From the NCBI GenBank assembly GCA_014904845.1, contig MU119205.1, positions 744,001 to 808,000 of the forward strand: DNA of 64,000 nucleotides, in the 5' to 3' direction. The position numbers and the translations under genes were made by a program. The notes beneath the pieces are model-generated. The model saw nothing but the letters and a program-made list of their open reading frames with translations. It was not told where the DNA came from and did no database searches. Position 1 is the stretch's first letter. Each line of letters begins with the position of its first letter. This document shows positions 44,040-54,397 of this stretch, one piece after another. This DNA is from Acephala macrosclerotiorum (taxonomy: Eukaryota > Ascomycota > Leotiomycetes > Helotiales > Mollisiaceae).

Positions 44040-44720
44040 CAATACGATTATTCTCCAGCATCTTTGCGATCTTCTGACGGATAGCGACACGAACACCCTC
44101 GCCGACTCCGGTAGCCTCTGATACAGGCATAGCTTTTAACTTGTTACGGCCCTCTAAGTGCGCTTTGTGATCGGTAGTAATTAGTCAAGTACAAACGACA
44201 CCTGCCTGACAAAGACATGCCAACCATCGGTCTACCAATCGCTGCTTCCCACTCTTCTCGGCTTCCGTCCACGGTAAAAGCTTCGCACTGATGGCTCCGT
44301 TCGTTCAAGAGCTGATAAAGCCTTTAACAGTTTTTGAGTGATGATCGTTGTGATGATTTGTTTCCCACTCTGGATAGTTATGAAGATCCTTCTCATTGCG
44401 ATTGCTTATTTTCAGATGTATCATGATGAACTTCGTGTAGTTGTAGTCACAGAAGACGGCTAGAGCGGGATTTGTACCTCGCACCAAGTCCCACTCATTA
44501 TGTTTCTCACCTCTGGATGTGGGCTGGGTACCCTCGGTCCCGGCCACATTGAGATGAAGCTCGAAGTATGTCGATTGTTGCTCTGCGAGTCTTCCTTCTC
44601 TTCCTGTCTGTGATGCATCCAAGAGAATGCAGCCGAAGACTCTGGACTGATTGAAATTTGATGGATTGAGAAACAGGTTCCATAAAGTACCCCGCAGTGT
44701 TTAATATCAAGGAACCTGAC
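44040..44720 (-). pseudogene. decayed paralog of the 40-55 kb cluster family
   Basis: In one frame, at 44305-44520, NEWDLVRGTNPALAVF then YTKFIMIHLKISNRNEKDLH and NYPEW align column by column with gene D's GDWEFVEGTDLSKAVL, HKFFLIRRKRSDPSVED and REYPGW. After a stop and frame change, KLLPWTEAEKSGKQRLVDRW matches the PWTETEKDFLKTLVEREL opening of the SANT-like block of gene A. A further frame holds GVGEGVRVAIRQKIAKML. Stops and shifts make it untranslatable. The order of blocks is the same as in A, B and D, so it is a dead copy, on the same strand as A. Confidence 0.7.
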
Positions 44721-45503
44721 CGAGCAGATGATCATTTTCATTGACAGTCAAACTTGACATGATGCAACTACCCGTGATTCACGTTCGAAGTTTGGACGAA
44801 GCTGTCTATCAATCCCCGAATTATTTCAATCGTAATTGTGAGCTGACTTTATGGGATACGCACATCATACAGCATGTGACCCCTTCAAGAGCAAGCGAAT
44901 CTCTAGCAAATGTAAAGATCCAAGTCCTAGTGGCCCAGGCAGAGCCTAAAACCTACATTATTCAAGTTGATTTCTGGAGCAATATCTAACCCACAGGCTT
45001 TTGTAAGATTGGAGATGTTTGTCTCTTAGTATGCAATGTTTGAATGGATGTTTTCGTTCTTGAGGATGGTTTTGGTATTCGCCGCTTTATCCAGTTCTTG
45101 CCGCTGCTTTACATCACCCCCTATTTATTCCTCGCTTCGTTCTCATATTATGTAAGCGAACGCGGGAACTGCTACTATTCAAGTCAAATTCGTACTTTAT
45201 TACAATGTACAATGGTCACTACAAGATTGAGGGGATATGCTGCACAATCTAAAAAGTAAGGTCGTACTTCGAAGCTAACTTCTTGGGTTTGGTGTGTGCT
45301 TGCTTTGGCGACATCGAAAATCCTACGTATGTGTATAGATGAAGAAAACACCTCCTCCGCGGCCACTCATGTCTCTCTTAAACACAAAAATGAATGCCAA
45401 ACTACTTTCAGAGGTTTGCAGCATGCTGTCTGCGAATGTAATTTGCTTTGCTGGGCTTCTTCAATTCGCAATCATGGAGGCAGAATCAAGATAATAAAGT
45501 TTG
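44721..45503. other. intergenic, no gene supported
   Basis: This may contain the 5' part of the decayed paralog: a minus-strand frame up to 44741 includes WPGPRVPSPHPEV, reminiscent of the linker before the W-E-F-V block. Otherwise nothing recognisable. Confidence 0.3.
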
Positions 45504-45863
45504 CTAGGAAACCTCGGGAACTCTAAGCCTGTTGCTTCGACAGTAAAATTTTTTCGGAAATCCATGTGGATAAGTATCGCTAGAAGCGCTTCCAATTCTA
45601 CTGTGACCAGAGTTGACGGTCAGTTCAAGCTTCAAATTAAGCATCGCATAATGTGTATCATCGAAGTCCCCAGGCAACTTCTTCAAGGGCTCAAAAGTCA
45701 CGGTGATGACGAAAGAAGATCGCTCGAGTTTTTGAAAGTCACGATGAATGATGCGCAAAGAACGAGGCTGCGCTAGCCTCAAAGAGGGCTGTCGGCCTTT
45801 CTTGTTCGGAAGCTTCGAGTACTTAATCGGTCTATTCACACAGAGAACTTTCCGCTCAACCAC
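45504..45863 (-). CDS. possible small unrecognised gene, 119 aa
   Basis: An uninterrupted frame from an ATG at 45863 (MVERKVLCVNRPIKYSKL...) with a basic N-terminus and then SFVITVTFEPLKKLPGDFDD. A similar string, RITFTFFKQQTRSLEVLPGD then YDD, occurs on the plus strand at 48772-48837 just before gene C, so this may be a shared fragment rather than chance. No family recognised and no signal peptide or membrane segment. It could still be a spurious frame. Confidence 0.25.
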   Translation of the reverse strand: MVERKVLCVNRPIKYSKLPNKKGRQPSLRLAQPRSLRIIHRDFQKLERSSFVITVTFEPLKKLPGDFDDTHYAMLNLKLELTVNSGHSRIGSASSDTYPHGFPKKFYCRSNRLRVPEVS

Positions 45864-46432
45864 ACCCTTTCTCTCATCCTTGGCACAACATTAAGACTTC
45901 AACAAAGCTTGCACAACTTCATACAAATATTTTACCATTACTTCTGAAGACCTTGATCAACAAAGAATCCTTGCGTAACCCTTCGAGCAAGAAATTATTC
46001 AAGAACTTTCAAGTCAACCACCGCTCGACTTCTTTGCGGCAATCCCGACGCGGGCCTGACTGCCATACAACAATCCTCCGCAGCACGTAAGCCTGAACAT
46101 CCTGATACTATTTTTCTCTGCCTTGTTCCTTGCTTTCCTCTACCTCTCCCATGACCCTCCGCACGATTCCCTCCTGTCAAAGCAACACAAATCATCTACA
46201 TGGAAGACTTCTTCTGGTTGAAAACTTTTCTCATGATCTCCAACAAGAAAGTTACATAGCCAGTCTATGTCGTTCTTTTGTCGAGTGACCGTCACCTTCT
46301 ACGACATATAGTCTTTCAGTCTTGTGCGCTTCAACTTCCTTATCCCGCTTTCAATAACCCATCATCGACCCTTCACCTGCTTCTCCAACTTCTTCAAGGA
46401 CATTGACCACTGACTTGGCTTTCGTAGCATCA
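45864..46432. promoter_or_regulatory. upstream region of cluster gene B
   Basis: 569 nt rich in CTTC/CTTCAAG tracts on the coding strand, typical of fungal promoters and leaders. No TATA element picked out. Confidence 0.3.
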
Positions 46433-48166
46433 ATGATGTCTTCTATTGATCAACCAGCGGCTGATCTACCTCTTACCGTAAATGTAAACCAGCCCCCCTC
46501 TTCTGCCTTTGCGACCTCGAAGGGTAAGTAGATACTTCTCAGTACCTATTTGATGGTATACTGACCACCTTTTCTAGACATTTCCACTGCCACTACCTCT
46601 TACAAGACTCCCAACGTCGATACAATCTCTCTGAATGAAGACCTTGACTGTCCTACCGAAAATAGGCATATGTTTGGATTCTTCTGTCCAACTTGCAGAA
46701 GCATCCCGATGGAATGGGGTCCAAAGCTTCCTCGTGTTTATACTCCTGGAAACAAGTTGATCAAGGTCGGACCACGTAGAGGCGCAGTCGATGGTGTCGA
46801 TCTTCAAGATGAGGAAGCCATTGCAGCACTTTCTACAATCGTCTACTGCGATTGCCGAGGTCTACACTATAAGGATATCCCTGGACTCCTTGCGCTGATG
46901 GAGAAGCACACAAAATCCGTCGAGGCCGGTCAACGAATTGCTGAGATGTACCAGACCATCAACCGAGCAGCTCGCCAGGAAGAAGAAGATCTAGTACCAG
47001 AGTTCTATCAGCTTGTCGAGAGCTGTCTTAGAAACCCCTGTCAGGATGCTAAGACATTCGTCATCAAGGCGCTCGCCAAGCTCTCAAACTTCCAAGGCTT
47101 GCCAGACGGCCATGAGCCAGAGATCCCTCCACATCCCTTTGACACTGGATCCCAGCCCTCGTTCACCCATGCCTCTTCACCAGGCGAAGATGAAGATGGA
47201 TTGGATTGGATCAAGCGTCCCGTTATTACTGCCTCTCAAGCTCACACCCCTGCGCCACGTGGTAACTGGAAGTTTGTCGACGGCACCGATCTAAGTGAAG
47301 CTGTTGTGGGGAAGCCAGAGCCATGGAAGTGGTTCTTGATTCGTCAAGACAAGAATGACCCTAGCAAGATCGATATCAGAGAGTATCCGCGGATTCGAAC
47401 TTTCGATTTCAATGATCACAACGATGTCAGGGCATTGAACAAGAATCGCAAGCAGATCATCGACCGCACCGACGCTCCAGAGAAGGATTCTCGTCCCCCT
47501 TGGACACTTCTAGAAAAGCAAACTTTGGAGGAACTCATCCGAGAGGATTTCAAGACGGGCAAGACTGGCAAGACTCTCGATTGGAAGAGCATTGCTGAGC
47601 GCTTGGAGAAGAAGTTCGAGAATGTTCTGCAGAAGGAGGGTGTTGCTCTCGCACAAACCAGCAGAAAGATCAAGGGAGAGTGGGTCTTCCCGTTGAGGAA
47701 GGATCCGAAGCTCCCGAAGGAGCGTCTAGGTCCTGCAAAGCGTAACGCTTCTGCCGTCTCAATCCAAGCGAAAAAGTATCATGATATTCTTGCGTTGATC
47801 AACGGCACCGAGGCCGAAGATGAGAGCATCAAGAGCAGCGGTATGATGGGCGGCGGTGGTGATGGTAATGGTAACAAGGAGGACAAATATGCTCTTGGCG
47901 ATGGTTCTCCAAAGCCCAAGAAGCGGAAGCGGGTCGATGGTGAGGAAAATCAGATTGTTCGGATACATGGTGGGGAGAATGGCGGCGAGAATGGCAATGA
48001 CCAAGGATATATGACCATCTCTTCGAGCTCAAAGACCAACCCGAAGACTCCCACACCTAAGGAGCCAAAGAAGGGCCTCAAAGGAAAAACCACACAGACT
48101 TCTGCCAAGCGCCAAGGTTCTTCCAAGCCTCCTTCGCCCCCTTCTTTCCCGAACCTGGTCAATTAG
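46433..48166 (+). CDS. cluster gene B: full-length C-H-C-C / SANT-like protein
   Basis: Exons 46433-46523 and 46578-48166 (54-nt intron, GTAAGT donor, TACTGACC branch); 559 aa. Domain order: C55-x5-H61-x5-C67-x2-C70 with FFCPTCRSIPMEWG; a helical block DLQDEEAIAALSTIVYCDC and HTKSVEAGQRIAEMYQ (about 100-155); GNWKFVDGTDLSEAVVGKPE, WKWFLIRQDKNDPSKIDIRE and VRALNKNRKQ (about 230-325); a Myb/SANT-like block PPWTLLEKQTLEELIRED, LDWKSIAERLEKKFENVLQK and GVALAQTSRK (about 335-400); SIQAKKYHDILALI; and a basic nuclear-targeting-like PKPKKRKRVDG (about 475) in a low-complexity tail. This is the best-preserved member and a good reference for the family. I know no named family with this order. A DNA-binding or chromatin role is inference from the SANT-like pattern. 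Confidence 0.8.
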
Positions 48167-48829
48167 TATCACGTCTTTTTTGGGAGGTCCTTCGTAGGCA
48201 AATTCTGCATTTTTTGGGAAAAGGAAAGGAAAGGTCTTGGATAAGGTTGGTAGGACATGGGACCGGGAGTGATGGTATTGGGAATCACATAGACAGCAGG
48301 CAGGAAGTAATTTGGAACTTTCACGGATCGATGGATCACGAAAGTAATACCCCATTGCCTTTTACAAAAGTACTTTCAATTCCTCGTACATTCTTGTTCA
48401 TACAGGAGCTCTCGAATCACGACTTGAAATGTGTCTTTTCTTCCATAGGATCGTAATACTTAATAATACTTTTAACTGAAAGCTGCCTTTAGACCTTGAT
48501 CAAGCTCTAGCAAGCTTTCGTGATAACTCCTTCCTGAAACCTTCGAAAGCTACAAAGTAGTTATAACAGCTTTGTTAGGTGAAATATGTGTATAATACTT
48601 TGTCAAAACCGATGCGGAGTAAGAAAAACTCGGTCAAACTTTTCACCGTCCAGCTCGGTTATTATCGAGGATTGTTTCGCCGTTAATATCGTCACACTTC
48701 CAAACATGAAAATATTCACGCTAAGGAACAGCCGAGATCGGCCTGGTAAACATAAAATCCAGCACCGCATAACCTTCACTTTCTTCAAACAACAAACTCG
48801 AAGCCTCGAAGTCCTGCCTGGCGATTACG
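48167..48829. other. intergenic between cluster genes B and C
   Basis: 663 nt. An open frame at 48586-48840 ends HRITFTFFKQQTRSLEVLPG and DYDDC, overlapping the start of gene C. It resembles part of the frame at 45504-45863 and could be a shared remnant. Confidence 0.3.
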
Positions 48830-49534
48830 ATGACTGCTAAGCGTAAGCGTGCTGGTGCCGCAAAGGTATGTTATATGCGTGAACTGGTTGCCAACTTGCT
48901 AACGATTGGTGATAGCAGACTGGGCAACCAGCTAAGAAGAGAATCTCAAAGCGATCGGCTCGATCTTCAACCCCCGTAGAGGTACGTGCCTACAAATGGA
49001 GCTCATCAGTGATCTTAATCTTCTAGCAATCTCCTAGAAAGATTGAGAGATTTGAGGCTCATGCCGATTCTGCTGCTAACGACCTAGCAGGAACCCGAGG
49101 TAGATCCTATGAGCGACACGGGTGATTATACCGAAGTAGTGAAGGTCCACCACGGCTGGTCAGTCATTGAGCTTGACTATCTCTTCGTGCTCATTAAGCG
49201 CAAGCTCAAGGAAGTGAAGATGACCTTGACCCCAAAGGACTTCGGCTCCATTGCCGAAAGTATGGAGGAAGTCTTTTCAGGCAAGAGTATCCAGGAGGGC
49301 GATGAAATGGTTGCGAGATTGAAGGATGGGGTTTACCCTCCGACAGTTGCAGGCTCCTCTTTCCCTTACAAGATCCGAACTGCTGCCGCATTACATTCCT
49401 ATGCTATGCACAAGGGTTGCGCCAATCGACCAACCTACGATAAGATGTACGAGGAGTTAAAGGCTAGAAACTTCGAGGATAGTGATACCGAGGAGGAAGA
49501 AGACCAAGGCGAGGAGGGAGACTATTCCAAGTAG
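48830..49534 (+). CDS. cluster gene C: short basic protein with only the SANT-like block
   Basis: Three exons: 48830-48865, 48919-48981 and 49091-49534, with introns of 53 and 109 nt. The second intron has two candidate acceptors. Only the distal one (after CTAACGACCTAGCAG) keeps the frame, joining STPVE to EPEVDPMSDTG. 180 aa. A basic N-terminus (AKRKRAGAAK, AKKRISKRSARS) suggests nuclear targeting. HHGWSVIELDYLFVLIKRKL, LTPKDFGSIAESMEEVFSGK and EGDEMVARLKDG match the block W-x-x-x-E-x-x-x-L ... D-F/W-x-x-I-A-x-x ... F-x-x-V/K-x-x-x-x-G of genes B, D, E and F. The tail is acidic (SDTEEEEDQGEEGD). The C-H-C-C and W-E-F-V blocks are missing. Confidence 0.65.
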
Positions 49535-49832
49535 TATTCAGCTTTCGAGGACGGATAGCGAGGCTCGATCGGCCAGAATGGGCTTTCTACGATAAGGGGT
49601 GTCGTCGTCTTATGAATCCGCGGTAGTTACAGGGACCTTTCACATGACGGGGAACAGGGACGAAAGGGTCATAAGTCTAAAGCAGTCAGCCTGAACCAAT
49701 AAATTGAGCTCAGTCAATCCAAAAGGTGTCTACCAGCGAGAATGTGAAATTTTCGCGTCATCTTTCTTGGTGAGGGCAGAGCCGTCAGTCAAGTACATCT
49801 CCCAACACTTACAGCTTATGCAAGCTCGCCGC

Positions 49833-49957
49833 CGAAAAATGCCTCGAGCGTTGGCATGTTATTTCTAAAGATATAATTACCTGCTTATTAAAGTCTCGTT
49901 CTAGTAATATAAGCCTTGTGAGCTTTGTTACCCTTAAGTGTTGTCGAGGCATTTTCG
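49833..49957. repeat. 125-bp segment bounded by 14-15 bp inverted repeats, MITE-like
   Basis: CGAAAAATGCCTCGA (49833-49847) and TCGAGGCATTTTCG (49944-49957) are inverted copies differing by one A. The interior is A+T-rich and non-coding. A clear target-site duplication is not visible, so it could also be a transcription-terminating or protein-binding palindrome. Confidence 0.4.
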
Positions 49958-50657
49958 TGCACGGACCATAATGTTATCATGTCTGGGAAGGCTTACCAGC
50001 TGCATCTTCAGCTACCATTTATAACCATTCACCGCCGATGGAATTTAGGATCATTTTACGGCTCCACTAACTCCAGGAGTTGTATTTGAGTAGCTTTCTA
50101 TAGGTATAGTGGAGCTAGGAGGCTTGTAGGATTCAAGTGTTGGAGGTATATCCTGTTACAAGTGATGTATCTAAAGAGAAGACTGAACTCGAGATTTCTG
50201 CCAAACATCAGACAAATTAAGCGTTAGAGACACGCGCATGGCTGCTGCTAGTGGGTCTGAAAATCTCCGAGCCAGACATCGGGAGCATAAAAGAGCTGGA
50301 ACTCTGCCGTTCGCCAAGTTCATCGCAACTCCAACACTACCAACTCTTGCACACCTGCAAAGAATTCTTCCACATACGACCAGAACTTCGCAGAATCTTG
50401 CAAAGGTATGTAGAACCTTCTATTCTCTCCGCTAATGCCCTCTTATGCCACAATTGCTTCCGCTTTGCAATTTTTGAAAGGGTGCATCGAAAGCCTACCA
50501 GGAATTAGCGCAATTGTTGTCCCTTTTATCGCTCTGGCATTCCAGATTCGTGCAAGATTTTCTCCTCCTACACTCAATACCTTATTTACAGAAGTCTTCA
50601 CGTTTCATCACGCATTCCGTACATTTCTGACAATACTTTCCACTCTAGCAATTCGCC
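49958..50657. promoter_or_regulatory. upstream region of cluster gene D
   Basis: About 700 nt. Open frames at 50238-50704 overlap the gene D start and look like leader sequence rather than genes: no splice-consistent link to a recognisable domain was found. Confidence 0.3.
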
Positions 50658-52379
50658 ATGGCGGACAACACCCAGTCCACAGAATCTCGTCCTTTGAGAT
50701 CTGAATCAAAGCCTATTCAGACCTCCATCTCAACGAATATGCCGAATAGAAACACAGATGTGCAATCCTCAAGTAAGAGGAAATTCAATGGGCTTCCTTT
50801 AAGCATTAGCTAACGGCTATTAGGCGAAGCTCCTCAAGCCTCGGGAACCCCCTCGCAGACTACCGAAGCTCATCTAATACCTGATTATGGCCAGGAACAC
50901 TCCTACATACCATCTCTGTCAGTCAAAGGAGCGCCATTGAGTGTTTTCAACCGATGGTATCCAGAATGCCCACAGAAGCATACCGTGGGTCTCTTCTGTT
51001 GGGCTTGTCGTTCCCAACCCATGGAGTGGCTGCCAGGCGCTGCACCATTTGTCACAAATGATAACGGCGAGCAGATCATTGTCGGTCCTCGTTGGGGAAT
51101 GGTTGAAGGCGTAGATCTTCTGGACAAGGAGGCAATTGCCGTCATGACCGTCGTCACGTACCTCGATGCCTTCACATATCGTTACACCGACGTCCCAGGC
51201 TTCCTTGAACTCATCAAGAAGTACCCAAAGTCCGTGGAAGCTGGTCAACGAATAGCTGATGTATATCAAGCTCTCCGTCGCAAGGCCTTAGATCCAGAGG
51301 ATAGAAATCCCGAGTTCCACGAAATTATCCATCGTGCACTGCTTGAGCCACATCTTAGAGCAGATGAATACGAACTCAATGTTCTCGGTTCTTTCGCGCC
51401 AACCCCAAAGGAGTTCGCCAACGTTGAAGCAGCCGGAGACGAGGATGGTTCGAACGATCATCACGACTCGGCTCCCTACGATGATTTGCTGATGCAGTCA
51501 CGACCAATTCTTTCGGCTGCCGAGTACCATGTTCCTGGTCCGAGAGCTGAGGGTGGAGATTGGGAATTTGTCGAAGGAACTGACTTATCAAAGGCTGTGT
51601 TAGGTGAACCAGAACCCCATAAATTCTTCCTCATCCGCAGGAAGAGATCCGACCCCAGTGTCGAAGATATTCGTGAATACCCGGGCTGGAAGGGATTTGA
51701 CTGGCGAAATCCAGATAGCATCGATGCTCTGAATAAGCACCGACATCAAGTCGCATACCGCATGGGTAAGCGTTCGGCCGATCCCCGTCCTCCCTGGACC
51801 TTGCGCGAGAAGGATTATCTCAAGAACCTCATCAAGGCAGAGATAGATGCAGGCAAAACTCGTCAGAAAATAGACTGGGATGACATCGCAACGAGACATG
51901 CGGCCGGCTTCGAAGGTGTCGTGCAGAAGAAGGGTGCTCCCCTGGCAGTCAAGAGTGAGCTGGACGAGAACAACGTGTGGGTCACACCAGAAGAGAAGGC
52001 ATCGAAGTTGAGCAAGGATCGAGAAGGACCTATTGCTCGAACTGGTGGCGCAGTCAAAACACAGGCTGGCAAATATCATGATATTTGCAAGATCCTCGAC
52101 CAATCTGGTACACCGAAGAAAGCCCTGAAGCGCAAGAGACGATCCGGCAACGAAGATTTGCCTTTAAAGACTGATAAAGGCAAGAATCAGAAGGCAGACA
52201 AGTTGCAAGAATCCGATGGCGATCTTCAAACCCTCTCAGCAAAAGTTAAGGGCAAGGAGAAGAAGAAGGAGCAGATGGGTAAGTTGGCAAAGATGGTTCC
52301 TGGGGGGTCTTCAAATAGACCACCAAAGGGAAGCCGCCAGCCTCCTCCTGGCCCTGACGGCGGCGGCATTATGGCATAG
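50658..52379 (+). CDS. cluster gene D: full-length C-H-C-C / SANT-like protein
   Basis: Exons 50658-50772 and 50824-52379 (51-nt intron, GTAAGA donor, AGCTAACGG branch); 556 aa. Ser/Thr-rich N-terminus, then YPECPQKHTVGLFCWACRSQ: here the spacing is C-x3-H-x5-C-x2-C, two residues shorter than in A and B. Then come GVDLLDKEAIAVMTVVTYLD, PKSVEAGQRIADVYQALR, GDWEFVEGTDLSKAVLGEPE, HKFFLIRRKRSDPSVEDIRE, DSIDALNKHRHQ, PPWTLREKDYLKNLIKAE, KIDWDDIATRHAAGFEGVVQ, KTQAGKYHDICKIL and basic ALKRKRRSGN. Block order is identical to gene B, and similarity to B is evident over nearly the whole length. Same strand as B and C. Confidence 0.8.
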
Positions 52380-52985
52380 TCTTGGCCATAAGCTATTTGA
52401 ATTTCATGGAGCAGCAGGCAACATTCGAGATAGATTTTATCTGGCCTTTAGATCTGTTTCCTTTCGGGAAACTGGGGGTATTAGGATCGGCAAATCTTTT
52501 CTGGAAAGAGCCTTGGCAATAAACAAAAAGCGCGCGTGATACAGGATATCAAGATACTATGAATTCAATTTCATCAATGTTCGTGCTTATTGACGTATTG
52601 CAATGAATCTCCTTGGAGACTCTAGGATCCTGAATTCATATTATGTGTGCCATGAACCCAGGAGGCCAATCTCGCGGTGGTCGCTTATGCTCTGAAACCT
52701 AAGAGTTTTCATGAGACTTGAATTCAAGCTATAACTTTTGGGAAGTGTGGGTACTGTCTCTGGTTTGGATATTAACAAAACCTCTTCTAATGGTGTGAGC
52801 AAAGAGCTGGCAAAACCATGTACGAGATCGATTCTTCGAACTTCATATTTTGCATTCAGACAGGGAAACAACATACATTTCAGGATGTAAGAAGATCAGA
52901 TGTTCATTCCATGAGTCAATTCCGTGCGTGTCTTACGTAATGTACGAAGTAACTACTCTACACTAGGCACTTTCCCCTCCGGTGT
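52380..52985. other. convergent intergenic region between genes D and E
   Basis: 606 nt, no gene or RNA recognised. Confidence 0.4.
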
Positions 52986-54045
52986 TTAGAGCCAATAGAA
53001 GTTTCCGGGAATATAGGGAGGACCAGGTACCCAGACGTTTTGATGAGGAGTGATGTTTTGGTAGCCCTGAATCTGGCCATTGCCAGGATATCCCCCGAGG
53101 CCCGGGACATTATCATGACCAGACTCCATCATACTTCCAAACGTTCCATTGCCACTGATGCCTCCTATGGCTCCCACCATACTTTCCTCCTCGTTGACAT
53201 CATCCACCTTGCGCTTCTTGCTTTCACCGCTGCGTGGAAGGCCATACATCTCGTCGATCCTGCCAACTAGACGTTGACAAATCTCATTGTACTCCACTCG
53301 AATGCTTCTAGTGACATAGTCCTGAATCGCAGGTACACTTCGTTCTGGGATGATCCAGTTGTCCTGTGCGAATCTTCGGACTCTGCGCTTGGTAGCACCG
53401 GTCACGATGGGTCCTCGCTGGACTCCTGAAGCAAGCTCGTCGCCTTTATTAACCTGAATTCGGGAATCTCAAATCAGCATTCTCTCATCCGGACTTTTAC
53501 TTGTGTGGTACGAGGTCATACCTTGACACCAGCAAACTTGGCATTGAGCTTGACCGCAATCTTAGCGAAGTCCTGGCGGTAAAGCGGCTGCTTCGTCTCT
53601 CCGACCATTTCCTCTACGAGTGCGACGAGATAGCTTAATTCTACTTTTGTGTAAGGATAGACTCTGCGACCAGAACCTGAACCAATATGATTGGTCGTTG
53701 CCACTGGAGCAGCAACGTCGGGAGCAGCAACTGGTATAACCTTCGTAGAAACAGCTGCAGTTGCAGGAGGCTACCGCGCCTTTAGCAAGCTGAGGGGTAT
53801 CTACGTTAGATTGGAAGTCTTACAGGACCATCGCAAACGAGCTTGTAGGTAACCCCATAAATATCCTGTGCAAGTCAGCAAAGCATAACAGCAGAAGTTC
53901 TCGGGAGGATTGCGCATACAATAGACTCAGGAACACCTTCTGCTGAATATCGAAGCACGGAAAGAGGCATAAAGCCCATATTGCGAAGTTCTTGGCCACC
54001 TTCAACTCGGATACCGCCACCATTGTCCATCAGTTCTTGTGACAT
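52986..54045 (-). CDS. cluster gene E: SANT-like protein with Gly/Pro/Asn-rich tail
   Basis: Four exons: 53920-54045, 53824-53865, 53522-53770 and 52986-53453, with introns of 54, 53 and 68 nt; every exon except the last-but-one boundary is in phase 0 and the total is 294 aa. The N-terminus reads MSQELMDNGGGIRVEGGQEL. After an Ala/Val/Pro-rich stretch comes RVYPYTKVELSYLVALVEEM, then LYRQDFAKIAVKLNAKFAGV and, across the intron, KVNKGDELASGVQRG. This is the same SANT-like block as in B, D and F with Y-T replacing W-T. It continues with KRRVRRFAQDNW, a helical YNEICQRLVGRIDEMYGLP, basic SKKRKVDD and a low-complexity tail. It lacks the C-H-C-C and W-E-F-V blocks. It is divergent from gene F. Confidence 0.65.
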
Positions 54046-54397
54046 TTTCCCGTTCGTCTTGCTAAATTGAAGTCGTCAAGAAAAACAATTCTGTAAGTTG
54101 CGTGATGTTTGTGGCAGGTGCGAAGGTTTGCGATCTTGTTTTGATTGAAGGTTCTGACAAAGTCGAGCGGGTGTCGGAAGCGAATCACGCTAGTGACAGC
54201 CTTACGACCCAAGGCGCCTCATCCTCGAAGCCCCCGAACAACTTTGCTCCCATCCATACTTCCTTTCTTTGATACCAAAGGTGGACAGCGTCACCTCAGC
54301 AAGCAGTACCTGGGGCACTGGAAGGGTGGCTAAGGCGCCTGTTCGACCAGCAAGAACCCCTCTGCCGGATGCTCCCCTCCAAAGACCCTATAAGGGC
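54046..54397. promoter_or_regulatory. divergent region between genes E and F, with uncertain 5' end of F
   Basis: An open frame from ATG 54105 (MFVAGAKVCDLVLIEG... to APIHTSFL, stop at 54270) and the gene F frame entering at about 54190 overlap here. Both look partly coding. One extra T at the CTTTG near 54268 would join them, so F may start as early as 54105. Confidence 0.35.

Noticed and set aside
50238..50704. Three overlapping short frames upstream of gene D
   Set aside because: They lie in the presumed leader of gene D, overlap in different phases and do not splice to any recognisable block.
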